Part shown: positions 24,911 through 32,927 of the stretch, piece by piece | How positions within the stretch are numbered: position 1 is the first letter of the stretch | How the letters are laid out: each line of letters begins with the position of its first letter | Source of the DNA: JAVBTR01 sp031556065 | GTDB lineage: Bacteria; Bacillota; Clostridia; Christensenellales; Aristaeellaceae | Length of the DNA: 48,660 bases | Direction: 5' to 3' | Assembly (NCBI GenBank): GCA_031556065.1 | Contig: JAVBTR010000087.1 | Span: forward strand, 1 to 48,660 | The notes under the pieces: model-generated | Told to the model about the DNA's origin: nothing | The model's input: the letters and a program-made list of their open reading frames with translations, nothing else | Databases searched by the model: none | Program-made: the position numbers and the translations under genes

Positions 24911-27382
24911 ATGAGGTGCAAAAAATTGGAGAAGCATTTGCCGGACTATCTTCAATACCATGTTGATGGAGCTGCAAACAAGGAAAGCATCGTTGAATGC
25001 GGTGATATGCGCTTCACTGTCATCACGCCCCGCTTGATCCGCATCGAGCAGGGCCGGTGGACAGATCGAGCCACTTTGATCGTGGTTGATCGCAGCTTTG
25101 AACAGCCTCTATTTACAGTTCAACTGGGCGAGAGGCTTTTAATCGTCACCGATGCTCTTGAAATAACGTATAGGCTTGGAGCAGCACTTTCGGCTGACAG
25201 CCTTTTGATCTGCGGGCGTGGCCAAACATCCTTTCGGTGGCGTTACGGTGATCATCCTGTGTTTAACCTAGGCGGAACCACGTCCACCCTGGATGGGGTG
25301 GATGGTGAATGCCAGCTGACAGACGATGGCATGTGTTCATTGGATGGGTACACCCTTTTGGATGATAGCCGCACACCCATTATTCGAGAAGATGGGTGGT
25401 TTGAAAAGCGAACAGAATGTACGGATATTTACTTTTTTGGTTTCGGCCATGATTATGAAGCAAGCGTGCAAGCCTATTACCGCTTAACAGGCGTTCCGCA
25501 AATGTTGCCAGCGTTTGCTTTGGGGAATTGGTGGAGCAGGTATTATAAGTATACTGCAAGCAGCTATCTTGATTTGATGGATCGATTTCGCGATCATGAT
25601 GTACCGTTGAGCGTGGGTATTGTGGATATGGATTGGCACTTGACAGATGGAGCCGGACGTGTTTACCGCCAAGAGGGCTGGACGGGCTATACCTGGAACA
25701 GGGATTTATTTCCGGATGATCGCGCTTTTATTGAAGCATTGCATACTAGAAACCTGCGTACAGCGCTTAATCTCCACCCTGCAGGCGGTGTGCAATCTCA
25801 CGAGGAAATGTATGAAGATATGGCAAAAAGAATGGGCATTGATCCGGCCACGGGCCAGCGAGTGCCCTGTGAGTATTTGGATCCTAATTTTTTGCAGGCA
25901 TACTTTGAATTGCTGCACTTTCCGTACGAAGAAAATGGCGTGGATTTCTGGTGGCTGGATTGGCAGCAGGGGAGCGATTATCGAACCATCGTAGGCGATG
26001 CGAAATACATGCCTAATGCGCTTGAGGAAATAACGCCACTTTGGATGCTTAATCATATGCATTACCTGGCTTCCAAGCGGAACGGCAAACGTGGGCTTCT
26101 TTTCTCCCGCTATTCAGGTTATGGCAGCCAGCGTTATCCTATAGGGTTTTCCGGGGATACCGTTATTTCTTGGGAATCCCTCAAATTTCAACCCTATTTT
26201 ACTGTGACGGCATCCAACCTTGGCTATGGCTGGTGGAGCCATGATATCGGCGGACATATGGGGGGCTTAAGGGATGATGAGCTGACAGCGCGCTGGATTC
26301 AATTTGGTGTGTTTTCGCCTATTTTCAGGCTCCATAGCTCGGACAACCCGTTTTCGGGCCGTGAACCGTGGAATTATAACCAGCGGGTTCAAACAATTAT
26401 TGAAGATTATATGAGATTGCGCCATCGGCTTTTCCCCTATCTGTATACCATGTGCTATCGAAATTGCGAGGAATTGATTCCGCTTATGCGGCCCATGTAC
26501 CATACACATGCTGAAAATGCAGAGGCATACACGGTCAAAAACCAATACTGGTTCGGTTCGGAAATGGTGGTAGCACCTATTACCGACAAGCAAAATGAAA
26601 TCAGCGCTTTAGGCCATACGAAGATATGGTTGCCCGAAGGAACATGGGTAGATGCTTTCACCGGTTACATATACCAGGGTGGAGAAACCTATAATGTATA
26701 CCGGCCCATGGAACAGATCCCCGTTTTTCTCAAAGCTGGTGCGATCGTACCGATGCAGCGCCATATGCAGCATCAAAATGATTTAGGTAGAAGTGAAACA
26801 TTGGATGTATGGATCGCGTCCGGTGCAAGTAACAAGTTTGTGCTTTATGAGGATGACGGCGAAACACTTAATTATAAGCAGGAGCAATATTGCAATACAG
26901 AGTTCGTGCTTGATTGGACTAACAGGCAGGCAACCCTATCAATCTTGCCAGTTCAAGGGAAAGGCGAGTTGCTTTGCGAAAAACGAAACTATCAGCTTTG
27001 TTTCCGCGGCTTTGCGGCTGGTAGCTATTTTACCTTGACAAACGATGAAAAACTGAATGATTCCTTCGATCCTGCTACCTGTACCTACAAGATACAATTA
27101 CAGGATGTAGATGTTTATCAAGGAATTACGGTCCAGCTTAACAATGCCAGTTTCTTGCTTCATCGCAATGATGATTGGAAGAAACGTATAATAGATGTTA
27201 TTATGCATGCGCAATGCGGCTATGGCGATAAGGAACACATATTTGCAAGGGTTGAAAAGCTGATGGAAGCCCATGCCGGGAAAAAGAAAATACGAGAATG
27301 CGATATTGATATAGGGTGTAACGGAGATTTGGCTAAAGCGCTTCTCGAGATATTATTACAGGTTCCAAACATTGAAGTCTGA
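24911..27382 (+). CDS. Glycoside hydrolase family 31 (alpha-glycosidase)
   Basis: 823 residues from the chosen ATG. An N-terminal beta-sandwich is followed by the (beta/alpha)8 barrel: ALGNWWSRYYKYT, then SVGIVDMDWHLT, the nucleophile in VDFWWLDWQQG (Asp about 350), and the acid/base Asp in YPIGFSGDTVISWESL (about 416). GYGWWSHDIGGHMGG and FRLHSSDNPFSGREPW follow. The WLDWQ nucleophile loop departs from the more common W-x-D-x-N/E and marks a distinct GH31 subgroup. The substrate may be glucose, xylose, galactose or GalNAc linked alpha and is not decidable here. No signal peptide. The start is uncertain: no clear ribosome site precedes 24911, and an in-frame TTG lies at 24866. Third gene of the catabolic operon. 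Confidence 0.9.
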   Translation: MRCKKLEKHLPDYLQYHVDGAANKESIVECGDMRFTVITPRLIRIEQGRWTDRATLIVVDRSFEQPLFTVQLGERLLIVTDALEITYRLGAALSADSLLICGRGQTSFRWRYGDHPVFNLGGTTSTLDGVDGECQLTDDGMCSLDGYTLLDDSRTPIIREDGWFEKRTECTDIYFFGFGHDYEASVQAYYRLTGVPQMLPAFALGNWWSRYYKYTASSYLDLMDRFRDHDVPLSVGIVDMDWHLTDGAGRVYRQEGWTGYTWNRDLFPDDRAFIEALHTRNLRTALNLHPAGGVQSHEEMYEDMAKRMGIDPATGQRVPCEYLDPNFLQAYFELLHFPYEENGVDFWWLDWQQGSDYRTIVGDAKYMPNALEEITPLWMLNHMHYLASKRNGKRGLLFSRYSGYGSQRYPIGFSGDTVISWESLKFQPYFTVTASNLGYGWWSHDIGGHMGGLRDDELTARWIQFGVFSPIFRLHSSDNPFSGREPWNYNQRVQTIIEDYMRLRHRLFPYLYTMCYRNCEELIPLMRPMYHTHAENAEAYTVKNQYWFGSEMVVAPITDKQNEISALGHTKIWLPEGTWVDAFTGYIYQGGETYNVYRPMEQIPVFLKAGAIVPMQRHMQHQNDLGRSETLDVWIASGASNKFVLYEDDGETLNYKQEQYCNTEFVLDWTNRQATLSILPVQGKGELLCEKRNYQLCFRGFAAGSYFTLTNDEKLNDSFDPATCTYKIQLQDVDVYQGITVQLNNASFLLHRNDDWKKRIIDVIMHAQCGYGDKEHIFARVEKLMEAHAGKKKIRECDIDIGCNGDLAKALLEILLQVPNIEV

Positions 27383-27619
27383 ACGATTGAGCAGTCTGGT
27401 GTTGAAAATTTCACTTCATTTAGGCTTTTATGCAGTGGGAAAATGTTATTGACAAAGCATAACTTCGTATGTGGTACGACTTGTCAATTGGCGTTATGTT
27501 ATTTGTTTCAAGGATTCATCATAGCTTGAAAGATATGTTCTCACTAACTTATTGTTAATCTATAAAAAATTGTATCACACACATAGAGAAGACTGGGTTT
27601 TATCACTTTAGGGTGGAAA
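27383..27619. other. Non-coding gap after the GH31 gene
   Basis: No gene and no clear terminator. It holds an inverted pair TTGACAA (27449-27455) and TTGTCAA (27481-27487), enclosing an AT-rich stretch. Function unknown. Confidence 0.3.
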
Positions 27620-27840
27620 TCACATGTTAGGGCTATCAAAATGATAAAACGTTTTGGTAGTTCTTTTTTCGTTTTGGGGTAGGTTCGGGTCCTGGTAGAG
27701 TGGTAATTTGGGTTGCTTTGGGGATAAGGGGAATGGCTCTGCGACTGACTCTTGACTGACTTGCGCAGGGGTGTGCATGCTTACAGCTAGGGGGAGCGGG
27801 TGACAGAAGCTGGATTCGCACAAGGGTGTGTATTTGGGCT
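27620..27840 (+). repeat. Structured intergenic repeat, copy 1 (between modules A and B)
   Basis: Opens with a hairpin, arms GGGCTATCAAAA (27630-27641) and TTTTGGTAGTTC (27652-27663), followed by six T's. Next is GTTTTGGGGTAGG, then TTCGGGTCCT, to 27693, identical with copy 2. The core GCTCTGCGACTGACT is at 27736-27750, followed by GGGGTGTGCAT (27768) and GGGTGTGTATTTGGG (27824). It lacks the roughly 65-bp middle block (GGCTTTGC...GACTTT) seen in copies 2 and 3, so it is a shortened copy. It has no coding capacity. Confidence 0.85.
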
Positions 27841-27896
27841 GGTTAGCTATTTTTACGTTGTGTGAAAAAAACAAACAAACCACTGAATAGAGTTGA

Positions 27897-27926
27897 TTTA
27901 CAAACGGACGATTTTCACGATAATAA
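27897..27926 (+). promoter_or_regulatory. Putative promoter of the module B operon
   Basis: TTTACA (27897-27902), 18 bp spacer, TAATAA (27921-27926), about 20 bp before the first permease gene with its AAGGAG site. Hexamer matches are moderate. Confidence 0.4.
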
Positions 27927-27948
27927 TGAATATAAGGAGTGATAAGCG

Positions 27949-28857
27949 ATGAAAGCCCGGACATTACCGCGGAAAAGCGGGATCAATTGGACACCCTATC
28001 TTTTGCTGGCACCTACGCTGATCCTATTCGCGTGTCTTTTGTTTTACCCGGTGGGAAATGTGTTTTTTTACAGCCTGCAAAACAAGATATTAACAAGGCC
28101 CCGGCAAGCCGGTTTTGTGGGACTTGAAAACTTTATCAAAATTTTTTCCGGAGATCCCGTGTTTTACGAAGTCCTGGGCAACTCGGTGAAATGGGTTATT
28201 TGTGAAGTGGGTCTGCAATTCGTGTTCGGCCTAGGGCTATCCCTCTTACTAAAGAAGCGGTTTAGGGGCTGCGGTGTGATCCGCACGGTGCTGTTTCTGC
28301 CCTGGGCCTTATCCGGCGTGATCGTTTCCATGCTATGGTCCATGATGTATTACGAAAACGTAGGTGTGATTAACAGTCTGTTTCAGGGCCTGGGGATCAT
28401 TTCAAGACCCATTGCCTGGACAGGAAATGTGAATACCGCCTTCTGGTCGGTGATCATTGCGGAGCTTTGGAGGGGTATCCCCTTTTTCTCCATTATGCTG
28501 CTGGCATCCCTCCAATCCATTCCTGATGAATACTATGAAGCCTGCCGGGTGGATGGGGGCAGTCCCTTGAGCAGTTTTATCCATATCACATTGCCTTGTA
28601 TTAAGGAAACGCTGATTCTGTCCACCCTTCTACGGACAGTATGGGAATTTAACAGCGTGGATCTGATTTTGAATTTAACCGGCGGTGGACCGATTTACCG
28701 CACCACCACCTTAGCGGTTTATCTGGCTAATACGGCGAAAAAGGATGGCAACTTCGGGTATGGTAGCGCCTTGGCAGTGGTGTCTTTCCTGATTCTCTTG
28801 ATCTTCGCCATGGTTTATTTGAAGGCTGGCGGCTTTGGAAAGGAGGAGGACGCATGA
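27949..28857 (+). CDS. Module B ABC sugar permease, MalF/UgpA type
   Basis: 302 residues with six membrane helices starting at PYLLLAPTLILFACLLFYPV. The EAA loop reads YYEACRVDGGSPLSSFIHI followed by TLPCIKETL, and NLTGGGPIYRTTTLAVYLAN near the C-terminus is the usual signature of the MalF-like permease of CUT1 sugar transporters. AAGGAG precedes the ATG. It is the first gene of a six-gene co-directional operon (two permeases, binding protein, kinase, beta-propeller protein, regulator). The stop overlaps the next permease by four bases (ATGA). Confidence 0.93.
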   Translation: MKARTLPRKSGINWTPYLLLAPTLILFACLLFYPVGNVFFYSLQNKILTRPRQAGFVGLENFIKIFSGDPVFYEVLGNSVKWVICEVGLQFVFGLGLSLLLKKRFRGCGVIRTVLFLPWALSGVIVSMLWSMMYYENVGVINSLFQGLGIISRPIAWTGNVNTAFWSVIIAELWRGIPFFSIMLLASLQSIPDEYYEACRVDGGSPLSSFIHITLPCIKETLILSTLLRTVWEFNSVDLILNLTGGGPIYRTTTLAVYLANTAKKDGNFGYGSALAVVSFLILLIFAMVYLKAGGFGKEEDA

Positions 28858-29696
28858 CCCATGCTGCAAAAAGGCGGCTGATCAATAGGGTGTTTATGAT
28901 TGCGGCCATCGGCATTGCCCTGGTTTGGACGCTCTTCCCTCTTTACTGGACGCTGGTGACATCCTTTAAGTCCACCCCCCAGATCCTGCAAAAGCCCCTG
29001 ACCTATTGGCCTTCGCCCTTTACCACGGAGCATTATGTAAAGGCCTGGAACAATGCCGGCTTTTCAAGATATTTTATTAATTCCCTGTATGTTTCTGGGG
29101 TGGCCAGCATTTTAACGGTGGTATGCGCCACCATGTGCGGCTATGCCCTTTCCCGTTTTAAGTTCAAGCTCAAAATGCCCTTTATGCTTTTAATGCTGTG
29201 CACGCAATTCATCCCAAGCTCCATGCTGATCATCCCCCTGTTTATTAATTTCAATACTCTAAAGCTTATAAACGATCCCTGGTCGCTGATCATTGTATAC
29301 ACCACCTTCCACATCCCATTTAATGCCATTTTAATGCGCAGTTTTATTACCGGCATTCCCGTTTCATTAGAGGAGGCTGCTTTGGTGGATGGCTGCAGCC
29401 GCTTCCAATCGGCGGTGCGGATCCTGCTTCCGGCATTGATGCCGGGCATTGCGGCTATCAGCGCCTACTCGTTTATATCCAGCTGGAATGAATACCTTTA
29501 CGCCCTGATGTTTATGACGTCCAGCTCCAAGTACACCATTCCCGTGGGCCTGAGCATGCTTATTGGCGAATACAGCATTTCCTATGGACAACTGGCCGCA
29601 GGCAGTGTGATCGCCTTGGTGCCGGCGGTGCTTTTATTCTCCTATGTGCAAAAATACATGGTTTCCGGCCTCACCGCAGGGGCGGTCAAGGGGTAA
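28854..29696 (+). CDS. Module B ABC sugar permease, MalG/UgpE type
   Basis: 280 residues, six helices. The N-terminal helix IGIALVWTLFPLYWTLVTSFK is followed by ALSRFKFKLKMPFMLLML. The EAA loop is VSLEEAALVDGCSRFQSAV then ILLPALMPGIAAIS. The end, KYMVSGLTAGAVKG, is the classical MalG-type terminus. Translational coupling to the upstream permease by ATGA supports a heterodimeric channel. A small AATGC/GCATT hairpin and a strong AAGGAGG ribosome site separate it from the binding-protein gene, suggesting higher translation of the latter. Confidence 0.93.
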   Translation: MTHAAKRRLINRVFMIAAIGIALVWTLFPLYWTLVTSFKSTPQILQKPLTYWPSPFTTEHYVKAWNNAGFSRYFINSLYVSGVASILTVVCATMCGYALSRFKFKLKMPFMLLMLCTQFIPSSMLIIPLFINFNTLKLINDPWSLIIVYTTFHIPFNAILMRSFITGIPVSLEEAALVDGCSRFQSAVRILLPALMPGIAAISAYSFISSWNEYLYALMFMTSSSKYTIPVGLSMLIGEYSISYGQLAAGSVIALVPAVLLFSYVQKYMVSGLTAGAVKG

Positions 29697-29734
29697 CCAA
29701 TGCGAAAAGCATTAATTTATAAGGAGGTTTTCCC

Positions 29735-31021
29735 ATGAAAAAGACACTGTCTTGGATGCTCAGCCTGGTAATGCTACTTTGCCTTCTCCTGCCCGCTTTT
29801 GCCAGCGCCCAGGAAGTGGTGGAACTGGTGTTTTGGGATGAAAACGCCGGTGAGAGCCGCACACCCTACTACGAGGAACTGATTGCCCGCTTTAACGAAG
29901 CAAACCCCGGTATCCATGTGACCTATGAAGGGCTTCCCGCAAGCTCTGCTAAGGAAAAATACGACGTGGCCATCTCTACCGGCACCACCCCGGATATTGC
30001 CCATGTGAACGCGGCCTGGGGTTCCGATTTCCTGGCCCAGGAATGCCTTCTGCCCTTGGATGATTACTTTACCGCTTGGGACGAATCCGGCGCTATCAAT
30101 TCTGAATATGCGCAATTGAATCGGGAATTGGATCCTGAAGGCCGCCTGTTCATGATCACCGATACGGTTTCCACCCCCTTGATGTGGGTGCGGAGCGATT
30201 GGTTTAAGGATGCGGGCCTGGATATTCCCAAGACCTGGGAGGATTTTTTCACCGCTGCCGAAAAGTTAACAGACAAGACCAATGGCCGTTACGGCTTCTC
30301 TATTCGGGGCGGTGCTGGCAGCGTGGTGGAATTGCAACATGTGCTCTATGCTTATTCCGGCATTCCTTCCTATTTTGACGCAGACGGCCTTTGCACCATC
30401 AACGCGCCAGCCCATATCGCTCTCCTTGAAAAACTGGTAGCCATGTACAATGTGTACACCCCCGAAAGCGATATTACCAATGGTTATAAAGAAATGGTAG
30501 CCGGGTTCGATGGCAACTCTGTAGCCATGATCTTCCACAATACTGGATCCGCTTCCGAGCATGCCGCCGCCCTTGAAGATGGCCAGTATGAACCCGTATG
30601 CTTCCCAGCTTCTTTGGAAGGCACCTATTCCTACACCTCCGGCAGCCAGGGCGGCTACGCCATTTGCGCCACCTGCAAAAACCCCGATGCGGCCTGGGAG
30701 TTCATCAAATTCATGCTGTCGGAAGATTCCAATAGCTATTGGAACCAATCCATCGGCCAGATCCCCATGAACAACAAGGTGCTTGATCACCAATGGGTGA
30801 AGGATTCCATGAGCACTTCTGTGGCCCTTGGTACCTTGTCCTCCGACAAGTGCCACCTGGTATCCCAGCCCAAATATTTGCCGGATTATTCTCAGATCAT
30901 GAATACCCAAATGCCTCCCCAATTCCAAAAGGTGTTGGCAGGGGAAATGACCTGTGAAGCGTTCCTCACCGAATGGGCCGATGCAATGACAGCAGCCCAG
31001 GCCGAATACCTGGCCAAATAA
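29735..31021 (+). CDS. Module B extracellular sugar-binding protein, family 1
   Basis: 428 residues, typical for CUT1 binding proteins. The signal peptide (1-25, core MLSLVMLLCLLLPAF, cut after ASA before QEV) contains a cysteine in the hydrophobic core but not in a lipobox context, so the mature protein seems not to be lipid-anchored. The mature start ELVFWDENAGESRTPYYEEL and the segment LIARFNEANPGIHVTYEG, then TTPDIAHVN, are standard for the SBP_bac_1 fold, as is the C-terminal YAICATCKNPDAAWEFIKFM block. C-ending codon bias and the AAGGAGG site suggest abundant expression. A stem-loop follows before the kinase gene. The substrate is unknown. Confidence 0.92.
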   Translation: MKKTLSWMLSLVMLLCLLLPAFASAQEVVELVFWDENAGESRTPYYEELIARFNEANPGIHVTYEGLPASSAKEKYDVAISTGTTPDIAHVNAAWGSDFLAQECLLPLDDYFTAWDESGAINSEYAQLNRELDPEGRLFMITDTVSTPLMWVRSDWFKDAGLDIPKTWEDFFTAAEKLTDKTNGRYGFSIRGGAGSVVELQHVLYAYSGIPSYFDADGLCTINAPAHIALLEKLVAMYNVYTPESDITNGYKEMVAGFDGNSVAMIFHNTGSASEHAAALEDGQYEPVCFPASLEGTYSYTSGSQGGYAICATCKNPDAAWEFIKFMLSEDSNSYWNQSIGQIPMNNKVLDHQWVKDSMSTSVALGTLSSDKCHLVSQPKYLPDYSQIMNTQMPPQFQKVLAGEMTCEAFLTEWADAMTAAQAEYLAK

Positions 31022-31043
31022 TTTTATTACATTGTTATACCTG

Positions 31044-31067
31044 CCGTCCTGTCACTTGGCAGGGCGG
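31044..31067 (+). promoter_or_regulatory. Intercistronic stem-loop between module B binding-protein and kinase genes
   Basis: CCGTCCTG (31044-31051) pairs with CAGGGCGG (31060-31067), one G-U, 8-base loop, no U-tract. Position and role parallel the stem-loop after the module A binding-protein gene. Confidence 0.5.
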
Positions 31068-31115
31068 TATGCTTATGATATTATGTATTATATCACCATG
31101 AAGCGGGGTGGGGGT

Positions 31116-32927
31116 ATGGGCAAAGGCAAGCGCTGGTCTTTTCAGTTTTTGCTGACAGGGGTTTTTGTGCCCTTTGTGCTGGTGGTGGTTTTAGGCACCG
31201 GCATGATCACCCTGCATATTTCAGAAGCGGTTTCGCAAAACAGCCTGGTTTCCGGGGCGCAGGATGCCCTGGGCCTCACTTGCAATTACATCGATCAAAG
31301 GCTGACCCAATTGGTCAGCACCATGATCAAGCTTCAATCCAGCGCGCCCATGAACGCTTTCGTGCTGGATCTGGCCAATGGGGGCACCGCTTCCAGCGCC
31401 AACTATATTGCTTTGCAGGAATATGTATCCAGCCTATACGAGGATGAATATAACGCGCTGGATGCCGTATTGGTTTATTTTGAAAACCACCATTACCGCT
31501 TTAGTCAGGGCTATTACGCTGTCAGCGGCGTGAATTTTGATTGGGGAAACCAAGCGCTTTTAGAAAAGTATACCCCCTTGAAGGTTTATTGGCGCGGAGG
31601 AGAGGAACAAAGCTTTTTGCGGCAGATCAGAACGCAAAAAGAAAACACCCCCGGGTTTTTCCGGATCGTAGGTACAGGCAAAACCCAGGTAAGATACCTG
31701 ATGAGCTTCGATATCCGAACCAGCTTTTTTACAAACTCCATTAAGGAACTGTTCTTTACCCCGCCGGACGGCGTTGCCATATTGGGGAAAGAAGATACCG
31801 TCTATTCAAGCGGCCGAGGAACCGATAGTGACCAGGCGGTTTTTGAAACCATTCGCGCAGGGGAGGGCAATGGCGCTTTCCGCCATGGCAATTTGTGGGT
31901 GATCTACGATACACTGCGCACCAATGGCTTTAAAATGGCGGTCTTTTTAGATAACGCTGCCGTCAGCCGTCAGATCACCAATATGCGTTACTTTAATATT
32001 GTGGCCATTGTGGCTATTTTGCTGGTGTCGGCGGCCATGTCGCTGGTTTTCGCTAGACTTATGGCAAGGCCCTTGCGGCGGCTTTACCAGCAGGTATCTG
32101 CCATTAACGAAAAAACCATTGAAACCACCGTTGTTTCCTCCGGCAAGCATGCGGGGCAGGAGCTCGTGGTACTCACGGATAGCCTGAACATGCTTCTTGA
32201 ACGGACAAGGGTCTTGATCCACGATGTGGAAAACAGGCAGAATGAAAACCTGCTGATGCGCTACCGGCTTTTGCAGGCCCAGATCAGCCCCCATTTTCTT
32301 TACAACACCCTTTACGCCATTGCCCAGGAGTGCGATATGGGCAATTTAAGCGAAGCCAGAACCATGCTGTACGAGCTATCGGCCTTCTTTCGATTGGGTC
32401 TGAATGCGGGCCGGGATGACGCCACCCTTGAAATGGACCGGGATCAGGTGGTGAATTACTTAAGCCTTTTAAAGCGCAGCACCTTGAATCCGATTGAAGA
32501 CACCATCGATATCCTACCGGAGCATTTGCCCCTTTACGTGCCCAAGCTTACCCTGCAGCCCATTGTGGAAAACGCCATTAAGCATGGGCTTCGCAAAAAG
32601 CGCAGCGCCAGCCGTATTGCCATTTTTTCCGCCTTGGAGGGGGAGGACCTTATTCTAACCATTCAAGATGACGGGGCGGGGATGGACGAAGCTGCCTTGG
32701 CCCAATTAAACCTGCGGCTTAAAGGCCATGAAATTCCCGAATCCGGCTTCGGGCTTTACAGCGTGAATCAGCGCATCCGCTTAAGGGATGGGGAAGCTTA
32801 CGGCATTACTGTCAGTAGCGTACCTATGGAGGGCACCACTGTCACCGTACGTTTGCGGGCAAGGTATGAGCAAATCATAGAAAAGAAGGATGAGGAACAT
32901 GGCCATTCAAATGAAAGAATGCCTTAA
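31116..32927 (+). CDS. Module B sensor histidine kinase, YesM type
   Basis: 603 residues. First membrane helix FVPFVLVVVLGTGMITLHI, an extracytoplasmic sensor of about 260 residues, second helix NIVAIVAILLVSAAMSLVF, HAMP-like linker (RLMARPLRRLYQQVSAIN), His_kinase motif LLQAQISPHFLYNTLYAIA carrying the phospho-histidine, and the ATPase domain (LQPIVENAIKHGL, IQDDGAGMD, GFGLYSVNQRI). The ATG at 31116 follows a G-rich GGGGTGGGGG; an in-frame ATG at 31098 is possible. The 3' end overlaps the next gene by about 29 bases, so the beta-propeller protein is coupled to the kinase. Confidence 0.92.
   Translation: MGKGKRWSFQFLLTGVFVPFVLVVVLGTGMITLHISEAVSQNSLVSGAQDALGLTCNYIDQRLTQLVSTMIKLQSSAPMNAFVLDLANGGTASSANYIALQEYVSSLYEDEYNALDAVLVYFENHHYRFSQGYYAVSGVNFDWGNQALLEKYTPLKVYWRGGEEQSFLRQIRTQKENTPGFFRIVGTGKTQVRYLMSFDIRTSFFTNSIKELFFTPPDGVAILGKEDTVYSSGRGTDSDQAVFETIRAGEGNGAFRHGNLWVIYDTLRTNGFKMAVFLDNAAVSRQITNMRYFNIVAIVAILLVSAAMSLVFARLMARPLRRLYQQVSAINEKTIETTVVSSGKHAGQELVVLTDSLNMLLERTRVLIHDVENRQNENLLMRYRLLQAQISPHFLYNTLYAIAQECDMGNLSEARTMLYELSAFFRLGLNAGRDDATLEMDRDQVVNYLSLLKRSTLNPIEDTIDILPEHLPLYVPKLTLQPIVENAIKHGLRKKRSASRIAIFSALEGEDLILTIQDDGAGMDEAALAQLNLRLKGHEIPESGFGLYSVNQRIRLRDGEAYGITVSSVPMEGTTVTVRLRARYEQIIEKKDEEHGHSNERMP

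Noticed and set aside
27459..27471. loxP-like half site (ATAACTTCGTATG matches 12 of 13 bases of a loxP arm)
   Set aside because: No second arm at the required 8-bp spacing; a single 13-mer near-match is plausible by chance in a window this size.
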